A stretch of DNA of 29,028 bases. It comes from Anaerolineales bacterium UBA6128 (GTDB lineage Bacteria > Chloroflexota > Anaerolineae > UBA1429). The translations under genes and the position numbers were made by a program. Every line of letters begins with the position of its first letter. Position 1 is the first letter of the stretch. A model generated the notes under the pieces. That model saw nothing but the letters and a program-made list of their open reading frames with translations, ran no database searches and had not been told where the DNA came from. This document shows, one piece after another, positions 22,717-29,028 of this stretch. The stretch is from NCBI GenBank assembly GCA_002423325.1, contig DIVQ01000146.1, positions 1 through 29,028 on the forward strand. Reading direction: 5' to 3'.

Positions 22717-23520
22717 ATGATCGTCGTCAAAGTGGGAGGCAGCGAGGGCATAGACCTTGGCGCGGTGTGCCGCGACGTCGCCGCGCTGCTGGGACAGGGG
22801 CAGCGTCTGGTGCTCGTACACGGCGGCTCGCATCGCACCAATGAGGTCGCCGCGGCCCTCGGCCACCCGCCCGAGTTCCTCACGTCGGTCTCGGGTTACA
22901 CCAGCCGCCGCACCGACCGCGAGACACTGCGCATTTTCGAGATGGTCTACTGCGGTGAGGTCAACAAGGGCATTGTCGAGATGCTGCAGGCCGAAGGCGT
23001 CAACGCGGTCGGGCTTTCGGGCCTGGACGGCCGCCTGCTGGAGGGCAGGCGCAAGGATACCCTCAAGGTCATCGAGAACGGACGGCGCCGTGTGATCCGC
23101 GACGACTATACCGGCACAGTCGAGACGGTCAACGCTAACTTGCTGAACCTGCTGCTCGACAACGGCTATCTGCCGGTGTTGACGCCGCCGGCCATCAGCA
23201 CCGGGAACGAAGCCATGAACGTGGACGGCGACCGCGCCGCCGCGATGGTCGCAGCCGCGCTCAAGGCCAGCCAGCTCATTATTCTGTCCAACGTGCCTGG
23301 TCTGCTGCGCGAGTTTCCCGACGAGAGCACGCTCATCCGCCACATTGACCCTACGCGCGCCCAGGAGGCGATGGAACATGCCCAGGGGCGCATGCGCATC
23401 AAAGTCCTAGGGGCCGTCGAGGCCATCCAGCAGGGGGTCGGCCAGGTTGTTTTTGGCGACGCGCGCATCGCGTCGCCCATCCAGGCGGCCCTCGCGGGCC
23501 AGGGCACAGTCATCGGCTAG
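22717..23520 (+). CDS. lysZ: LysZ, LysW-aminoadipate kinase
   Basis: This 267-residue amino-acid kinase, an ArgB homologue, phosphorylates the side-chain carboxylate of LysW-bound aminoadipate. The N-terminal MIVVKVGGSEG holds the phosphate-binding Lys5 and the Gly pair; LVHGGSHRTNEV (about 33-44) is the second Gly motif. GHPPEFLTSVSGYTSRRTD is the substrate region characteristic of the LysZ branch, and NVDGDRAAAMVAAAL is the nucleotide-binding stretch. The ATG at 22717 has GGAGG 5 bases upstream. An in-frame ATG inside the palindrome would add 12 residues but lacks a ribosome site. The length is typical of LysZ without the N-terminal arginine-sensing helix of inhibited ArgB. Confidence 0.93.
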   Translation: MIVVKVGGSEGIDLGAVCRDVAALLGQGQRLVLVHGGSHRTNEVAAALGHPPEFLTSVSGYTSRRTDRETLRIFEMVYCGEVNKGIVEMLQAEGVNAVGLSGLDGRLLEGRRKDTLKVIENGRRRVIRDDYTGTVETVNANLLNLLLDNGYLPVLTPPAISTGNEAMNVDGDRAAAMVAAALKASQLIILSNVPGLLREFPDESTLIRHIDPTRAQEAMEHAQGRMRIKVLGAVEAIQQGVGQVVFGDARIASPIQAALAGQGTVIG

Positions 23521-23565
23521 CGCGCCCAAACCCTGCTCGACGACCAGCGCACCGCAGACTGCCGC

Positions 23566-23612
23566 GTTCCGTTCTTTCCGTTCGTTTTTCATATTCCGTG
23601 TTTCCTTCATCT
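23566..23612. other. Pyrimidine-rich, lower-GC spacer between lysZ and lysJ
   Basis: The 111-base spacer contains a C/T-rich stretch with TTCCGT three times (23567, 23576, 23594) and a TTTTT run, very unlike the GC-rich surroundings. No hairpin, clear promoter or small gene was recognised. It may be a remnant of an intergenic repeat, or an unstructured mRNA linker. Confidence 0.4.
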
Positions 23613-23631
23613 TGCTCACTGGGGAGAGCGC

Positions 23632-24804
23632 ATGAACAGCATTGAGCTTGAAAGCCGCCACACCAGCGGCGCCTATCCGAAGCGTGACATGGCCATCGTA
23701 CGCGGCCTGGGCGCGCGTGTCTGGGACGACACCGGTCGCGAATACATCGACTGCGTGGGCGGTCACGGCGTCGCCATCGTAGGACACTGCAACCCTGCCG
23801 TCGTGGAAGCCATCCGCGAGCAGGCCGGCACGCTCATCACCTGCCCCGAGATCTTTTACAACGACGTGCGCGCCCGGCTCCTGGAGCGCCTCACCGCCAT
23901 CGCGCCCGCGGGGCTGGAACGCGCCTTTCTGTGCAACTCGGGCACCGAGGCTATCGAGGCCGCCATCAAGTTTGCGCGCCTCAGCACGGGCCGCAGCGGC
24001 ATCCTGGCCACGACGCGCGGATTCCACGGTCGCACCCTGGGGGCACTCTCGGCCACCTGGGAGCCAAAATACCGCGAGCCCTTCCAGCCGCTCCTGCCGG
24101 GCTTTGCCCACGTGCCCTACAACGACTTGGCCGCGCTGCAAAATGCGGTGACGGCCGACACCGCTGCGGTGCTGATTGAGGTGGTGCAGGGCGAGGGCGG
24201 CGTCAATCCCGGCCAGCCCGACTATTTGCGTGGCGTCGCCGACATCTGCCAGCAGACCGGCACACTCCTGATCGCGGACGAAGTCCAGACCGGCTTTGGG
24301 CGCACGGGCCGATTCTTCGCCTGTGAGCACTCAGGCCTGCAGCCCGACATGCTCTGTCTCGCCAAGGGACTGGCAGGCGGCGTGCCCATGGGGGCGGTCC
24401 TCTTGGGGGCGCGCGTCGGTAATATCAAGCCCGGCGTTCACGGCTCGACCTTTGGCGGAAACCCGCTGGCCTGCGCGGCGGCGCTCGCCACAATCGGCTA
24501 CATCCTCGAGCACGATCTGCCCGGACAGGCAGCGCGCAAGGGCGCTTGGGCGCTGCAACGTCTGGGCGCCATCGAGACGCCTCTTGTGCGTGAGGTGCGC
24601 GGACGTGGCCTCATGATCGGCATCGACCTGCGTCAGCGTGTGACGCCTTATCTGAAGGCGCTGATGGACGAAGGAGTGCTGGCGCTGCCCGCGGGTTCAA
24701 CGGTCATGCGCCTGCTTCCTCCCCTGGTGATCAGCGACGAGGATTTGGCGCTGGCCTGCGACGCAATCGAGCGCGTGCTGCTGGCCGGAACGACGGCAGC
24801 ATGA
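23632..24804 (+). CDS. lysJ: LysJ, LysW-lysine aminotransferase
   Basis: This 390-residue class-III PLP aminotransferase, an ArgD homologue, aminates LysW-bound aminoadipate semialdehyde to LysW-lysine using glutamate. The PLP-binding features are NSGTEA (102-107), FHGRTLGALS (131-140), the Asp of DEVQTGFGRTG (216-226), and the Schiff-base lysine K245 in LAKGLAGGVPMGA. GSTFGGNPLACAAA is the conserved substrate/PLP-phosphate segment. GGGGAG precedes the ATG by about 6 bases, after an unusual pyrimidine-rich spacer. Its stop overlaps lysK in an ATGA. Acetylornithine aminotransferase is the close alternative by sequence; the operon decides. Confidence 0.93.
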   Translation: MNSIELESRHTSGAYPKRDMAIVRGLGARVWDDTGREYIDCVGGHGVAIVGHCNPAVVEAIREQAGTLITCPEIFYNDVRARLLERLTAIAPAGLERAFLCNSGTEAIEAAIKFARLSTGRSGILATTRGFHGRTLGALSATWEPKYREPFQPLLPGFAHVPYNDLAALQNAVTADTAAVLIEVVQGEGGVNPGQPDYLRGVADICQQTGTLLIADEVQTGFGRTGRFFACEHSGLQPDMLCLAKGLAGGVPMGAVLLGARVGNIKPGVHGSTFGGNPLACAAALATIGYILEHDLPGQAARKGAWALQRLGAIETPLVREVRGRGLMIGIDLRQRVTPYLKALMDEGVLALPAGSTVMRLLPPLVISDEDLALACDAIERVLLAGTTAA

Positions 24805-25886
24805 GCATTCAGCCCACGCCACATGCCGGCGACGAGCAAGCGATCGCGCTGCTCACCGACCTGGTGTCGACCGCAAGCCCCTCGCGCCAGGAGCAGGCGG
24901 CCGTCCACTGCTGTGTCGAATGGATGCGCGCGTTGGGTTTGTCGGCCTCCGTCGACGCCTCCGGCAGCGCCGTCGGTGTACTTGGCGAGGGGCCCCGGCA
25001 GATTGTGCTGCTCGGGCACATCGACACGGCCCCTGGCAACGTGCCGGTCCGCCGCGACGGCGACACTCTATATGGTCGCGGCGCAGTTGACGCCAAGGGT
25101 CCCCTGGCAGCGTTCGTCGTTGCGGCGGGTCGCCTGCGCGTACTGCCCGAGACGCAACTGGTCGTCATCGGCGCCGTCGAGGAGGAGTGCGCAACCTCGA
25201 CCGGGGCGCGTCACGCCCTCACCCAGTACAGACCGGACGCTTGCATCATCGGCGAACCCAGCGGCTGGGATCGCGTCACACTCGGCTACAAGGGACGTCT
25301 GCTGCTCGACTATACACTGCAACGCCCCATGACCCATTCAGCCGGCCAGGAGCGCGGCGCCTGTGAGCAGGCTGTCGATTACTGGCTGCAGGTCGCGCGC
25401 TGGGCGGAGCAGTTCAACGTCGGGAGGCAGGGCACCTTTGCCACGGTCGACCCTTCGTTACGCGACGTCCGCTCCTCTTCCGACGGGCTCACCGAGCGCG
25501 TCGAGATGACAATCGGACTCCGCCTGCCTCCCGGGCTGGACAGCAGCACGCTCGAGGCAGCACTCTCTTCGCTGGCCTCCGGGCAGGCGTCGGTCTCGCT
25601 GCGCGGCTACGAACCCTCCTTTCGCGCCGACAAGCGCAGCCCGCTGGTCAGCGCCTTTCTGGCCAGCATCCGCGCTGCTGGTGCCAAGCCGGGTCTGGTC
25701 ACCAAGACCGGCACCTCGGATATGAATGTCGTCGGCCCGATCTGGGGCTGCCCAATCGTGGCCTACGGCCCCGGCGACTCGAGCCTCGACCACACCCCCA
25801 ACGAACACATTAGCCTGACCGAGTACCTGGCCTCCATCGAGGTCCTGAGAGCCGTACTGACGCGACTGGCCAACACGTTGGCCTGA
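24801..25886 (+). CDS. lysK: LysK, LysW-lysine hydrolase
   Basis: This 361-residue M20-family zinc peptidase, an ArgE/DapE homologue, releases free lysine from LysW and so regenerates the carrier. Metal ligands are visible as H73 (GHIDTAPG), the bridging D97 (RGAVDAKGP), the catalytic E127 and E128 (AVEEE), E152 (IGEPSG) and the final His in SLDHTPNEHIS. The central dimerisation domain lies between, from about residue 165 to 275. It is coupled to lysJ by a 4-base overlap and is the last gene of the pathway. No clear terminator follows; the next gene group appears to have its own promoter 11 bases on. Confidence 0.93.
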   Translation: MSIQPTPHAGDEQAIALLTDLVSTASPSRQEQAAVHCCVEWMRALGLSASVDASGSAVGVLGEGPRQIVLLGHIDTAPGNVPVRRDGDTLYGRGAVDAKGPLAAFVVAAGRLRVLPETQLVVIGAVEEECATSTGARHALTQYRPDACIIGEPSGWDRVTLGYKGRLLLDYTLQRPMTHSAGQERGACEQAVDYWLQVARWAEQFNVGRQGTFATVDPSLRDVRSSSDGLTERVEMTIGLRLPPGLDSSTLEAALSSLASGQASVSLRGYEPSFRADKRSPLVSAFLASIRAAGAKPGLVTKTGTSDMNVVGPIWGCPIVAYGPGDSSLDHTPNEHISLTEYLASIEVLRAVLTRLANTLA

Positions 25887-25896
25887 ACCGCGCCGT

Positions 25897-25925
25897 TTGC
25901 AGCGCTCGAACGCACCGTGTATGAT
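25897..25925 (+). promoter_or_regulatory. Candidate promoter of the HAD-MBL-HIT group
   Basis: -35 TTGCAG (25897-25902), 17 bases, -10 TATGAT (25920-25925). It would give a leader of about 100 bases containing an alternating CGCG-rich inverted repeat near 25980-26013 whose meaning is unclear. Confidence 0.5.
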
Positions 25926-26034
25926 GCGGAGCAGAGCTTGGCGGCACCGCTCGTCAGACTCGCACAAACCACGCACCTGCGCGCGCACCGTCACAACAAC
26001 TAGCTGCGCGCGCGTACGGCAACAGGGAGGACCC

Positions 26035-26919
26035 ATGCAGGTCATCATCGACTTTGATGGCACCCTCACATCGGAGGAAACACAAGCCTCGACGCTGGCC
26101 GAAATGTCGATCAGCAGCCTCGCCAGCGACGTCCTTCAGGTCCCTCGCGACCGGCTGGTCCGGGAGTACGCAGAGACGCGCGCACGCTTGCTGGCCGCGC
26201 CGCACCGGTATTCCTGGGAGGTCAACGGCCTGCGCGCCTCCTACTGCAACGAGGGCGCCTTTATCCTCAACACCACCACCCTTCAGACCTTGCTGCGCGA
26301 AAACCAGGACTATGCCGATGCCGTCGCGCGTGCCTTCCCGAATGCGGAATACGACCCGATCGTCGACTGCACCAATGCGCTCTTTCATCGCAACACCGCG
26401 CTGATAGGGCCGGCCTTTCGCCCACAGGCGGCGACACTGCTTAACGCGCTCCTGCACCATCCCACGCGCTGCCCCGTCGTGCTGACTAACTCGCTGGGCG
26501 ACAAGGTGACCCGCCTGCTCTCCACGTTGCCCTTGGATGCTCCCGTCCAAGTGCTGGGTGACACGCGCCAATACGAGATGGCGCCGAACTGGACACAGAC
26601 TTGGCAGCATCCCACGCTCGGTGCCATTCAGATCTGGCCCGTCTCGCGGCGCTATAGCGTCGATTTGCGCCGCCCTGACTACTATCGCGCACTGCAGACC
26701 GCCGCACAACGCGATCCGCATAGGGTCGTGGTGGCCGACACCTTTTCGCTGCCGGGCGCGCTGCCCCTCATGATGGGCATCCCCTTCTGCCTGTTGCGCA
26801 CGCCCTACACACCGCGCTGGTGCGCACGCGCCGTACGACGGCATCCCCACGGCCGCGTCCTGAATAGCCTGAGCGACCTGCTTCCCACGCTCGAAGAACT
26901 GGAGCCACGCGATGCCTGA
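26035..26919 (+). CDS. HAD-like hydrolase, function unknown
   Basis: The 294-residue protein opens with the haloacid-dehalogenase motif I, IIDFDGTLT (D6 nucleophile, D8 general acid/base). Motif II is VVLTNS (148-153). The acidic motif IV appears as VVVADTFSLPG (231-241), where D235 would bind Mg. The motif III lysine is not obvious: the likely place reads LRRPDYYRAL, with R213. It is therefore probably a phosphatase or phosphotransferase of an unassigned subfamily, with a long cap of about 120 residues after motif I. AGGGAGG lies 4 bases before the ATG; the open frame further upstream is spurious. Its last 8 bases overlap the next gene, so it is co-translated with an MBL-fold protein. Substrate unknown. 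Confidence 0.75.
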   Translation: MQVIIDFDGTLTSEETQASTLAEMSISSLASDVLQVPRDRLVREYAETRARLLAAPHRYSWEVNGLRASYCNEGAFILNTTTLQTLLRENQDYADAVARAFPNAEYDPIVDCTNALFHRNTALIGPAFRPQAATLLNALLHHPTRCPVVLTNSLGDKVTRLLSTLPLDAPVQVLGDTRQYEMAPNWTQTWQHPTLGAIQIWPVSRRYSVDLRRPDYYRALQTAAQRDPHRVVVADTFSLPGALPLMMGIPFCLLRTPYTPRWCARAVRRHPHGRVLNSLSDLLPTLEELEPRDA

Positions 26920-27619
26920 ACAGCCGCCCGCCAGCCCCGCGCCAGGACGTCGCCGCTTCTTCGCTCCCCACCCCACTGGCTGGGTCCGCAAAGGCGTCTA
27001 TGCCGTCTGCCAGCGGGCCATGGTGAACTTGTTCATAGTCGTCACGCCGGGCGGCGCGCTCGCGATCGACAGCGGCACATCCCCTGCAGGCATCGCCGAG
27101 GCGCTGGATGCCGCCGGCATCGCCGCCGAGGCGGTGCGACACCTCTTTTTGACCCACGGCGACTATGACCACGCGGGCGGCCTGTCCGCCTTTCCAAAGG
27201 CACAGGTCTACTTGGGAGCGGACGAGGAACCACTGGTCACGCAGCAACGCGCGCGCTTCCTGGGCCTCACGCACGTGCCGCGGCTGCAAACGCCCTACCA
27301 GAGCCTGCGCGATGGGGACACGATCGAGGTAGATGGCCTGAGCGTGCAAGCCATCGCGACGCCCGGCCACACGCCTGGCTCGATGTCTTACCTGGTCGAG
27401 GGGCGCTGGCTCTTCACCGGCGACGCGATCGCTCTGCGCCGGGGTGCGATGCGCCCCTTCTACGCGCCGCTCAACATGCAGCGACGCAGGGCGCGCGCAC
27501 CACTGCAAAAGTTGGCCCAACTCGATGGGGTCGAGCTGGTCTGCACCGGCCACACGGGCTGCGTAGACAAGCGATCGACCGCGACAGCGGGCTTACGTAT
27601 GGTTGAGAAAGAGGCATGA
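26912..27619 (+). CDS. Metallo-beta-lactamase-fold hydrolase with an HxDxDH metal motif
   Basis: This is a 235-residue MBL-fold hydrolase. The metal-binding core is H82-G-D84-Y-D86-H87 in THGDYDHAGG, then H153 (TPGHTPGS), D171 (FTGDAI) and H214 (CTGHTG). The usual HxHxDH has Asp in place of its second His, a variant seen in parts of the superfamily that changes metal site 1. A basic N-terminal segment precedes the fold, with no signal peptide. It could be a thioesterase, phosphodiesterase or lactonase-like enzyme; the sequence does not say which. It overlaps the HAD gene by 8 bases and the HIT gene by 4, so the three proteins are made together and may share a pathway. Confidence 0.85.
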   Translation: MPEQPPASPAPGRRRFFAPHPTGWVRKGVYAVCQRAMVNLFIVVTPGGALAIDSGTSPAGIAEALDAAGIAAEAVRHLFLTHGDYDHAGGLSAFPKAQVYLGADEEPLVTQQRARFLGLTHVPRLQTPYQSLRDGDTIEVDGLSVQAIATPGHTPGSMSYLVEGRWLFTGDAIALRRGAMRPFYAPLNMQRRRARAPLQKLAQLDGVELVCTGHTGCVDKRSTATAGLRMVEKEA

Positions 27620-28053
27620 CTGTGTCCGACTGCATCTTTTGCGACATCGTAGCGGGCCGCGCACCGGCCAGTCTGGTCTACCGCGATGACGTCTGCTGCG
27701 CCTTCCTCGACATCCGCCCGGTCAACGAGGGGCACGTGCTGGTCATCCCGGTGCGGCACGCAGCCAGCCTTGCAGAGATGGATGAAGCCACCGGCGGCCA
27801 CTTGTTCGCAGTGGCCCGGCGGATTGCTTCCGCGCTCCGACACGCCGACCTGCCCTGCGAAGCCGTCAACCTCTTCCTGGCCGACGGCGTAGCGGCCGGT
27901 CAGGAGGTCTTTCACGTCCACCTGCACGTCATCCCGCGCTACCACGGCGATGGCTTTGGCCTGCGTTTTGGCCCAGGCTATGGCGAACGCCCCGCACGCG
28001 CTGACCTGGACGCCCTTGCTGCCAGGCTGCGGAAGCGCCTTGCCACCGGCTAG
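27616..28053 (+). CDS. HIT-family nucleotide hydrolase/transferase
   Basis: This 145-residue histidine-triad protein hydrolyses or transfers nucleotide phosphoramidates, adenylates or dinucleoside polyphosphates. The triad is H100-V-H102-L-H104 in FHVHLHVIPR, with the usual N-terminal CIFCDIVAG (C6, C9), which in Hint-like proteins can bind zinc, and H48. The C-terminus after RYHGDGFGLRFGPGYG is typical. The ATG overlaps the stop of the MBL gene; a GTG two codons later is an alternative start. It ends 18 bases from the stop of an opposite-strand hydrolase gene, with no room for a long terminator. Confidence 0.92.
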   Translation: MTVSDCIFCDIVAGRAPASLVYRDDVCCAFLDIRPVNEGHVLVIPVRHAASLAEMDEATGGHLFAVARRIASALRHADLPCEAVNLFLADGVAAGQEVFHVHLHVIPRYHGDGFGLRFGPGYGERPARADLDALAARLRKRLATG

Positions 28054-28071
28054 CGCCAGGCCCGGCGCCGA

Positions 28072-28908
28072 TCAGTTCGTCGTGTGCGCGTCCAACCAGG
28101 CCAGCACCGTGCGCACGACGCGCTCGCCCTCCGGCTCGTTGTGAATCTCGTGGTACAGTCCCTCCCAGCCGCGGAACGTGCTGTCGCCCGGCACCTGCTC
28201 AGCAAAGCGCTGACTGGCAGCCGCGCTTGTGATGCGATCGCCAAGGCCGTGCATCAGCAGCAGCGGCACCCGCAACTCGGATGCGTGCGCCAGGGCCCAT
28301 TGACCGGCGTCCAGCAGCATGATGCCCATCGCCGCGGAGATGCGATCGTGCACCAACGGATCGGCCTTGTAGCCGGCCACTACCTGCGCGTCGTGTGACA
28401 GGCTATCAGGATCGACGCCGTTTGGCATCGCAAAGGTCGGCGCCACGCGGGTCAGCAGTCTCCCCAGGCTCGTCTTCCAGGCCGGCACGCGCATGCTCAG
28501 AGCCAACCAGGGGCTGCTGACCACCAGCGCTGCGAGGTCCTCCGGGCGCCGAAGGGCATAGTTGAGCGCCAGCGACCCCCCGAGGCTGTGCCCTCCCAGG
28601 TACACAGGTCCCTCCGCCAGCGCACGCCCTTGATCCAGCCCAACAGCGACATCGTCCATCAGCGCGTCAAACGACGGCGCATGTCCCCGCGGGCCTTCGC
28701 TGCGGCCATGCCCGCGCAGATCGCTCACCAGTACGGCATAGCCGCCGCCCACCAGCGCAGAGGCGACCTGTTCCCAGCGCCCGCTGTGCTCGCCCAGCCC
28801 ATGGATGATGTACACCAACGCACGCGCGGGGCGCCCTTCCGGGCGCCAACCCCGCGCGTAGATCCTCAGCCCGTCGTTCGTGCGCCAGTTCAGTTCCCGC
28901 CGTTCCAC
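28072..28908 (-). CDS. Monoacylglycerol-lipase-like alpha/beta hydrolase
   Basis: This serine hydrolase of 278 residues (lysophospholipase/monoglyceride lipase group) probably cleaves short acyl esters in the cytosol. The oxyanion-hole motif IIHGLGEHSGRW and RGHGRSEGPRGH are family hallmarks. The nucleophile is S108 in GGHSLGGSLA, the acid D224 in MHGLGDRIT, and the base H253 in GLYHEIHNEP. I choose the GTG at 28908 because GAGGAGG lies 5 bases upstream; an ATG six codons earlier (28926) is in frame but has no ribosome site. No signal peptide is present. A promoter sits about 50 bases upstream. Confidence 0.9.
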   Translation of the reverse strand: MERRELNWRTNDGLRIYARGWRPEGRPARALVYIIHGLGEHSGRWEQVASALVGGGYAVLVSDLRGHGRSEGPRGHAPSFDALMDDVAVGLDQGRALAEGPVYLGGHSLGGSLALNYALRRPEDLAALVVSSPWLALSMRVPAWKTSLGRLLTRVAPTFAMPNGVDPDSLSHDAQVVAGYKADPLVHDRISAAMGIMLLDAGQWALAHASELRVPLLLMHGLGDRITSAAASQRFAEQVPGDSTFRGWEGLYHEIHNEPEGERVVRTVLAWLDAHTTN

Positions 28909-28955
28909 GTGCACCTCCTCGTGCATGCCATCTCAGACCGTCGTCACCAACCGGC

Positions 28956-28983
28956 ATTCTAGGCATCGCTAGAGTCCCGTCAA
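28956..28983 (-). promoter_or_regulatory. Promoter of the alpha/beta hydrolase gene
   Basis: Minus strand: -35 TTGACG (28983-28978), 16 bases, -10 TAGAAT (28961-28956). The remaining bases to the window end show no gene. Confidence 0.6.
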
Positions 28984-29028
28984 GAGCCCTGCGCCTCTCC
29001 GACTGAGGGTGCCGAGTAACTTGGGCTG

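Noticed and set aside
21577..25886. argC, argB, argD and argE (arginine pathway)
   Set aside because: These are homologous families, but LysW and LysX in the same operon and the LysZ-type substrate motif indicate LysW-bound intermediates. A dual role is not excluded.
1..29028. tRNA or rRNA genes, CRISPR arrays, insertion sequences
   Set aside because: None was recognised on either strand; the only repeat of note is the 28-bp palindrome.

Overview
The window is GC-rich bacterial DNA with tightly packed genes, short spacers and many ATGA or GTGA stop/start overlaps. No tRNA, rRNA, CRISPR array or transposase was seen. A complete LysW-carrier lysine pathway (known from Thermus/Deinococcus, several archaea and some Chloroflexota), a ykoEDC thiamine importer and the general gene style suggest a member of Chloroflexota (Anaerolineae-like) or a relative. 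That lineage call is an inference and was not tested.

Layout. Positions 1-8044 hold a 5'-truncated MFS transporter, then on the minus strand a phosphomannose isomerase, a URO-D-family protein, an MntP-type manganese exporter and an M50 site-2 protease with CBS domains. A shared divergent promoter region follows, with a secreted alkaline phosphatase and a second URO-D-family protein on the plus strand. Positions 8106-9928 hold an orphan membrane protein of atypical composition and an enolase-superfamily sugar-acid dehydratase candidate. Positions 10025-13631 (minus) are ykoEDC, an ECF importer headed by a sigma70-like promoter, a clear TPP riboswitch and an intrinsic terminator. A sugar isomerase/epimerase-like gene is transcribed divergently. 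Positions 14703-16222 (minus) carry a VOC/glyoxalase-fold protein and an aldo/keto reductase.

The centrepiece is 16266-25886, a lysine operon: lysW, homocitrate synthase, homoaconitase large and small subunits, homoisocitrate dehydrogenase, lysX, lysY, lysZ, lysJ and lysK. Together they cover 2-oxoglutarate to lysine, using LysW as a protein carrier for the alpha-aminoadipate half. Upstream I find a complete classical attenuator: a consensus promoter (TTGACA, 17 bp, extended -10 TACACT), a Shine-Dalgarno, a 20-residue leader peptide with five lysine codons, a strand-1/strand-2 pairing (10 bp), a competing antiterminator and a 14-bp terminator hairpin ending in seven T. This is the best candidate for an undescribed regulatory system here. 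Two features interrupt the otherwise compact operon: a perfect 28-bp palindrome between lysY and lysZ, and a pyrimidine-rich spacer between lysZ and lysJ.

Positions 25897-28053 hold a coupled trio of HAD-like phosphatase, metallo-beta-lactamase-fold hydrolase and HIT-family protein, with its own putative promoter. The window ends with a minus-strand monoacylglycerol-lipase-like alpha/beta hydrolase.
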